From positions 169,714 to 233,713 of the forward strand of contig NZ_JAFKCZ010000008.1 in NCBI RefSeq assembly GCF_017255185.1: 64,000 nucleotides of DNA. The letters run 5' to 3'. The first letter of the stretch is position 1. The number at the start of each line of letters is the position of its first letter. Shown piece after piece: positions 61,046-64,000 of the stretch. The notes beneath the pieces were generated by a model that saw nothing but the letters and a program-made list of their open reading frames with translations, did no database searches and had not been told where the DNA came from. The stretch comes from Parahaliea mediterranea. Lineage in GTDB: Bacteria; Pseudomonadota; Gammaproteobacteria; Pseudomonadales; Halieaceae. Made by a program: the position numbers and the translations under genes.

Positions 61046-63448
61046 CTAGAGCTTGTCGAAATCATCGGTAAGCAGGCAGTCGAAACGCAGCGCGTCGTAC
61101 TGTCGAATGCCCGCCGCCGCCTCCTCGCTGATCACCTCCCGCGCCACGGCATCGGCCAGCGCGGCCTCCAGATCATCGCCGCCGACCTCGCCCTTGCGCC
61201 AGGCGTGCAGGAAGCGCTGCCAGCCGTCATCCACCTGCAACAGGGTCTGGTAGGTGCGCTCCACCCGTCCGACCGCGTCCTCGGGATCCCCCGGCACGTA
61301 GATACGCGAGGCCAGTAGCTGGCGCACCGGATTGGGCTCCATGATCAGATCCCCCAGGGCGCGCACCTGCTCGTCGCTGGGGGCGCTGTGCACCCGGCCG
61401 TAGGGGAAGGCGACAAAGCGCAGCAGGGCGCCCAGCCAGCGCACCGGGAAATTCTCGAGAAAGGCCAGCAGCGCCGACTGGGCGCCGTACAGCGCCTGGG
61501 TGAGGGCGAACTCGGCGTGGACATCCAGCTCGCGACCGGGGTGCTGGCCGTCGCGGAACTTGAGCAGGCTACAGGCGATGAACAACTGGCTGTGGACATC
61601 CCCCAGCCGCGCCGACAACAGCTCGCGCCGTTTGAGATCGCCCCCCAGGACGCCCAACGCCACATCGGCGCACACCGCCAGGGCGGCGCTCATGTGATTG
61701 ATGTGCTGGTACCAGCGCCGGCTGAAGGCATCGGCGCCCGCCGGCGCGGGGCTGAATCGGGACACCGTGAAACTGAAGGCCGCCAGCCGCGCCAGATTGG
61801 AACCCAGATGGCCCAGGTGGCGCAGCAACAGGCGGTCGAAAGCGCGCAGTCCCGACGCCCCCTCAGGCTGCTGCAGGGTTTGCATCTCGTCAAACAGGTA
61901 GGGGTGGCAGCGCAGGGCGCCCTGGCCGAAGATCATCAACGACCGGGTGAGGATATTGGCCCCCTCCACGGTGATGGCCACCGGGACCCCGCGGTAGGCA
62001 AAGGCGAGGAAATTGCGCGGCCCCAGCTGGATCGCGCGCCCGGAAACCACGTCCATGCTGTGGTTGACGCTGCGGCGCATCATCTCCGTGGCGTGGTACT
62101 TGGCCATGGCGGTCACCACCGAGGGGGCGCCGTCCTCCAGGGAGCGGGTGACCAGCTCGCGCATGGCCTCCAGGGTAAAGGCGGTGGCGGCGATATCGGC
62201 GGTGGCCTCCTGCACCCCCTCGAACTTGCCCACCTCGATATCGAACTGGCGGCGGATGCGGGAGAAGGCTCCCACCGTGAGGTAATTCACCTCGCCGCTG
62301 GCGGTGGCCAGGGATGGCAGGGAAATGCCCCGCCCCACCCCCAGGCACTCGATCAGCATGCGCCAGCCCTTGCCGGCCATCTCCGGTCCGCCGATGATCC
62401 AGTCGATGGGAATGAACACGTCCCGGCCGATGATCGGCCCGTTCATGAACGGCGTGCCGGGATTGTGGCGGGTGCCGATCTGCACCCCGGGGTGGTCGGC
62501 GGGCAGCAGGGCGCAGGTGATGCCGTAATCGCGCTTGCCGGGATCGCCCAGGAGGCCGTCCGGATCGCGCAGTTTGAAGGCCAGGCCGACCACGGTGGCG
62601 ATGGGCGCCAGGGTGATCCAGCGCTTGCGGAAGTTCAGGCGCAGGCCCAGCACCTCTTCACCTTCGTACTCGCCCCGGCAGACGATACCGATGTCCGGTA
62701 TGGCCCCGGCGTCGGAGCCCGCCTCCGGCCCGGTGAGGCCGAAACAGGGGATTTCCTCGCCTCTGGCCAGGCCCGGCAGCCAACGCTGTTTCTGCGCGTC
62801 GGTGCCGTATTTCATCAGCAGCTCCCCCGGCCCCAGCGAGTTGGGCACCATGGCGGTCACCGCGGCGGTGATCGAGCGGCTGGCGATCTTGCTCATCACC
62901 CGGCTCTGGGCATAGGCGCTGAAGTTCCGCCCGCCGTACTCCTCGGGAATGATCAGGCCAAAGAAACCCTGTTTCTTGAGGTAATCCCAGGTGGCCTCGC
63001 CGAGGTCGCGATCCTTGTAGACCTGCCATTCATCGAGCATGTCACAGAGGGTCTCAACCTCGTTGTCGAGGAAGGCTTGTTCCTTCTCGCTGAGGCGCGG
63101 CCCCCGGATGGCGGCGAACTTGTCCCAGTCCGGACGGCCGCTGAACAGGTCCTTTTCCCACCAGGTGGTGCCCGCCTCCAGCGCCTCGCGCTCGGTGTCG
63201 CTCATCGGCGGCATCGCTTGCTGCAACAGGCGGTAGACCGGCCGGGTCAGCACGCTGTGGCGCAGGGATTCGGTGTTGAGCACCACGGCCACCGCCGCCG
63301 CCGGCAGCAACAGCCACCACATCGCGGATTCAAACAGGGTCAGAACAAATAGCGCCGCCAGCAAAAGCACCGAGCCGGCAAACAGGGTCACGCGGTAGTA
63401 CAGCAGGGCCCCCAGTACGATGAGCGCCAGGACAATGGAGAGCAGCAT
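61046..63448 (-). CDS. fadE: Acyl-CoA dehydrogenase, FadE type
   Basis: An 800-residue enzyme for the first step of fatty-acid beta-oxidation. An N-terminal membrane segment (residues about 1-60, mostly hydrophobic) precedes the acyl-CoA dehydrogenase domains: FGLIIPEEYGGRNFSAYAQS, CFGLTGPEAGSDAGAIPD and WRMLIECLGVGRGISLP. The C-terminal region resembles the DUF1974 part of FadE. Length is close to the 814 residues of the E. coli enzyme. ATG 63448 has GGGAGG six bases upstream; a longer reading upstream is not coding-like. It is divergent from the small heat-shock gene. Confidence 0.92.
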   Translation of the reverse strand: MLLSIVLALIVLGALLYYRVTLFAGSVLLLAALFVLTLFESAMWWLLLPAAAVAVVLNTESLRHSVLTRPVYRLLQQAMPPMSDTEREALEAGTTWWEKDLFSGRPDWDKFAAIRGPRLSEKEQAFLDNEVETLCDMLDEWQVYKDRDLGEATWDYLKKQGFFGLIIPEEYGGRNFSAYAQSRVMSKIASRSITAAVTAMVPNSLGPGELLMKYGTDAQKQRWLPGLARGEEIPCFGLTGPEAGSDAGAIPDIGIVCRGEYEGEEVLGLRLNFRKRWITLAPIATVVGLAFKLRDPDGLLGDPGKRDYGITCALLPADHPGVQIGTRHNPGTPFMNGPIIGRDVFIPIDWIIGGPEMAGKGWRMLIECLGVGRGISLPSLATASGEVNYLTVGAFSRIRRQFDIEVGKFEGVQEATADIAATAFTLEAMRELVTRSLEDGAPSVVTAMAKYHATEMMRRSVNHSMDVVSGRAIQLGPRNFLAFAYRGVPVAITVEGANILTRSLMIFGQGALRCHPYLFDEMQTLQQPEGASGLRAFDRLLLRHLGHLGSNLARLAAFSFTVSRFSPAPAGADAFSRRWYQHINHMSAALAVCADVALGVLGGDLKRRELLSARLGDVHSQLFIACSLLKFRDGQHPGRELDVHAEFALTQALYGAQSALLAFLENFPVRWLGALLRFVAFPYGRVHSAPSDEQVRALGDLIMEPNPVRQLLASRIYVPGDPEDAVGRVERTYQTLLQVDDGWQRFLHAWRKGEVGGDDLEAALADAVAREVISEEAAAGIRQYDALRFDCLLTDDFDKL

Positions 63449-63595
63449 GAAATCCTCCCGGGTGAAAAACCGTGTCTGGGCCTGTTCGCACCTGTCGAAA
63501 ACCGGCGTTACGCCCGAACAGGCCCTCCGCCCTATCCACTTTGGCACATTTTCCGGCGTTGTCCCAATCGCCGTTCGATTTTTACCCCTGGCGGA

Positions 63596-63623
63596 CTTGA
63601 AAGTGTCTCCGGTGCCCCTATGT
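63596..63623 (+). promoter_or_regulatory. Sigma-32 heat-shock promoter
   Basis: CTTGAAA followed 12 bases later by CCCCTATGT matches the RpoH consensus (CTTGAAA-N11-16-CCCCATnT) closely. It lies about 97 bases before the small heat-shock gene. Confidence 0.8.
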
Positions 63624-63696
63624 CTATTGGTGCCGGGGTCGCGTCTTACACAGAGCGGCCCGCGGCGGCGCCTGGGAACCAGGCGATTCAAGCGTG

Positions 63697-63713
63697 TTGC
63701 TTCTTATGGAGGA
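63697..63713 (+). promoter_or_regulatory. ROSE-like RNA thermosensor hairpin
   Basis: TTGCTTCTTATGGAGGA can fold so that UGCUUC pairs with GGAGGA across a four-base loop. The ribosome site GGAGG would be hidden and a G would face a G, as in ROSE elements with their UUGCU signature. It sits directly before the heat-shock ATG in a leader of about 90 bases after a sigma-32 promoter. Confidence 0.6.
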
Positions 63714-63719
63714 TATGTG

Positions 63720-64000
63720 ATGACCACGATTGATTTTTCACCCCTGTACCGTAACAGTGTCGGCTTCGACCGCATGGCCAGCCTGCTGGACGCCGCTTTC
63801 CGCAGCGACGCCGCCGGCTCCGGCTACCCGCCCTACAATATCGAGGCGCTGGACGATTCCCGCTACGCCATCACCCTGGCCGTAGCCGGCTTCGAACGCG
63901 GCGACCTGGATATTCACGTCGAGGGCGGCGTGCTGACCGTCAGTGGCCGCAAGGCCGACGAAGGCCAGCGCCAGTATCTCCACCGCGGCATTGCCAACCG
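63720..64000 (+). CDS. Small heat-shock protein, Hsp20/IbpA type (partial, runs off the window)
   Basis: The first 93 residues of an alpha-crystallin-type chaperone. It begins MTTIDFSPLYRNSVGFDRM, as IbpA proteins do, then PPYNIEALDDSRYAITLAVAGF and the start of the alpha-crystallin domain with GGVLTVSGRK. It would hold unfolded proteins during heat stress. GGAGG lies about eight bases before the ATG. A sigma-32 promoter and a ROSE-like leader precede it. Confidence 0.92.
   Translation, partial: MTTIDFSPLYRNSVGFDRMASLLDAAFRSDAAGSGYPPYNIEALDDSRYAITLAVAGFERGDLDIHVEGGVLTVSGRKADEGQRQYLHRGIAN

Noticed and set aside
61388-63352. A 654-codon open frame on the plus strand opposite fadE
   Set aside because: It is the high-GC antisense shadow of a clear FadE gene, is rich in His, Gln and Arg, and has no recognisable domain.

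Overview
The window looks like one contiguous piece of a high-GC marine gammaproteobacterial chromosome. The gene set would fit a Halieaceae-like organism (Haliea/Halioglobus relatives); that placement is inferred from gene content, not from a marker gene. About 58 of the 64 kb is an exosortase A (XrtA/EpsH) exopolysaccharide and PEP-CTERM protein-sorting locus with its accessory genes. I see no tRNA, rRNA, CRISPR array or intact insertion sequence.

Layout. (1) 75-5737, minus strand: flippase, sulfotransferase, O-antigen-ligase-like polymerase/ligase and a secreted PL14-like protein. (2) 5831-10342, plus strand: a membrane-anchored sugar dehydrogenase/cytochrome c fusion and a heparinase II/III-like lyase. 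(3) 10327-27897, minus strand: a long, tightly overlapping operon. Read from its promoter it encodes an export lipoprotein, chain-length protein, BY-kinase, outer-membrane barrel, WecB, deacetylase, FemAB-like protein, three or four glycosyltransferases, exosortase A fused to EpsI, an asparagine-synthase-like amidotransferase and a CapK-like adenylate-forming enzyme. (4) 28028-35534, minus strand: OmpA-domain protein, XrtA-associated ATPase, an HPr-rel-A group (nucleotidyltransferase, HprK-like kinase, PqqD-like protein, small Tat-signal protein), and UDP-sugar dehydrogenase plus epimerase. (5) 35723-39176, plus strand: the PrsK/PrsR two-component system. (6) 39185-47338, minus strand: AMIN/beta-barrel protein, RND transporter fused to a LolA-like domain, and PrsT. 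(7) 47566-51763: nitroreductase-like, ThiF/E1-like, PEP-CTERM-associated acyltransferase, low-molecular-weight phosphatase and trypsin-like protease. (8) 51969-54142: two divergent PEP-CTERM substrate genes. (9) 54933-59646, plus strand: a diverged Fap-type functional-amyloid operon (two Asn/Ser-rich subunits, a small secreted protein, C39 peptidase, a further small secreted protein, FapF-like porin). (10) 59783-64000: MFS transporter, FadE-type acyl-CoA dehydrogenase, and the start of a small heat-shock gene.

How the parts work together (inference). WecB, the TviB-like dehydrogenase and its epimerase supply acidic and amino sugars. Glycosyltransferases build the repeat, the flippase and ligase-like protein export and polymerise or attach it, and the Wza/Wzc-like proteins with kinase and phosphatase control export. 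Exosortase A processes PEP-CTERM proteins, whose genes appear to be switched on by PrsK/PrsR with sigma-54. Amyloid fibres and PEP-CTERM proteins would both be surface or matrix components. The most notable signals I found are: a shared sigma-54 promoter plus 18-bp upstream element in front of three transcription units; a dnaX-type A-run at the end of the ATPase gene that puts the downstream OmpA-domain frame within one -1 slip; and the Fap-like operon beside the sorting locus.
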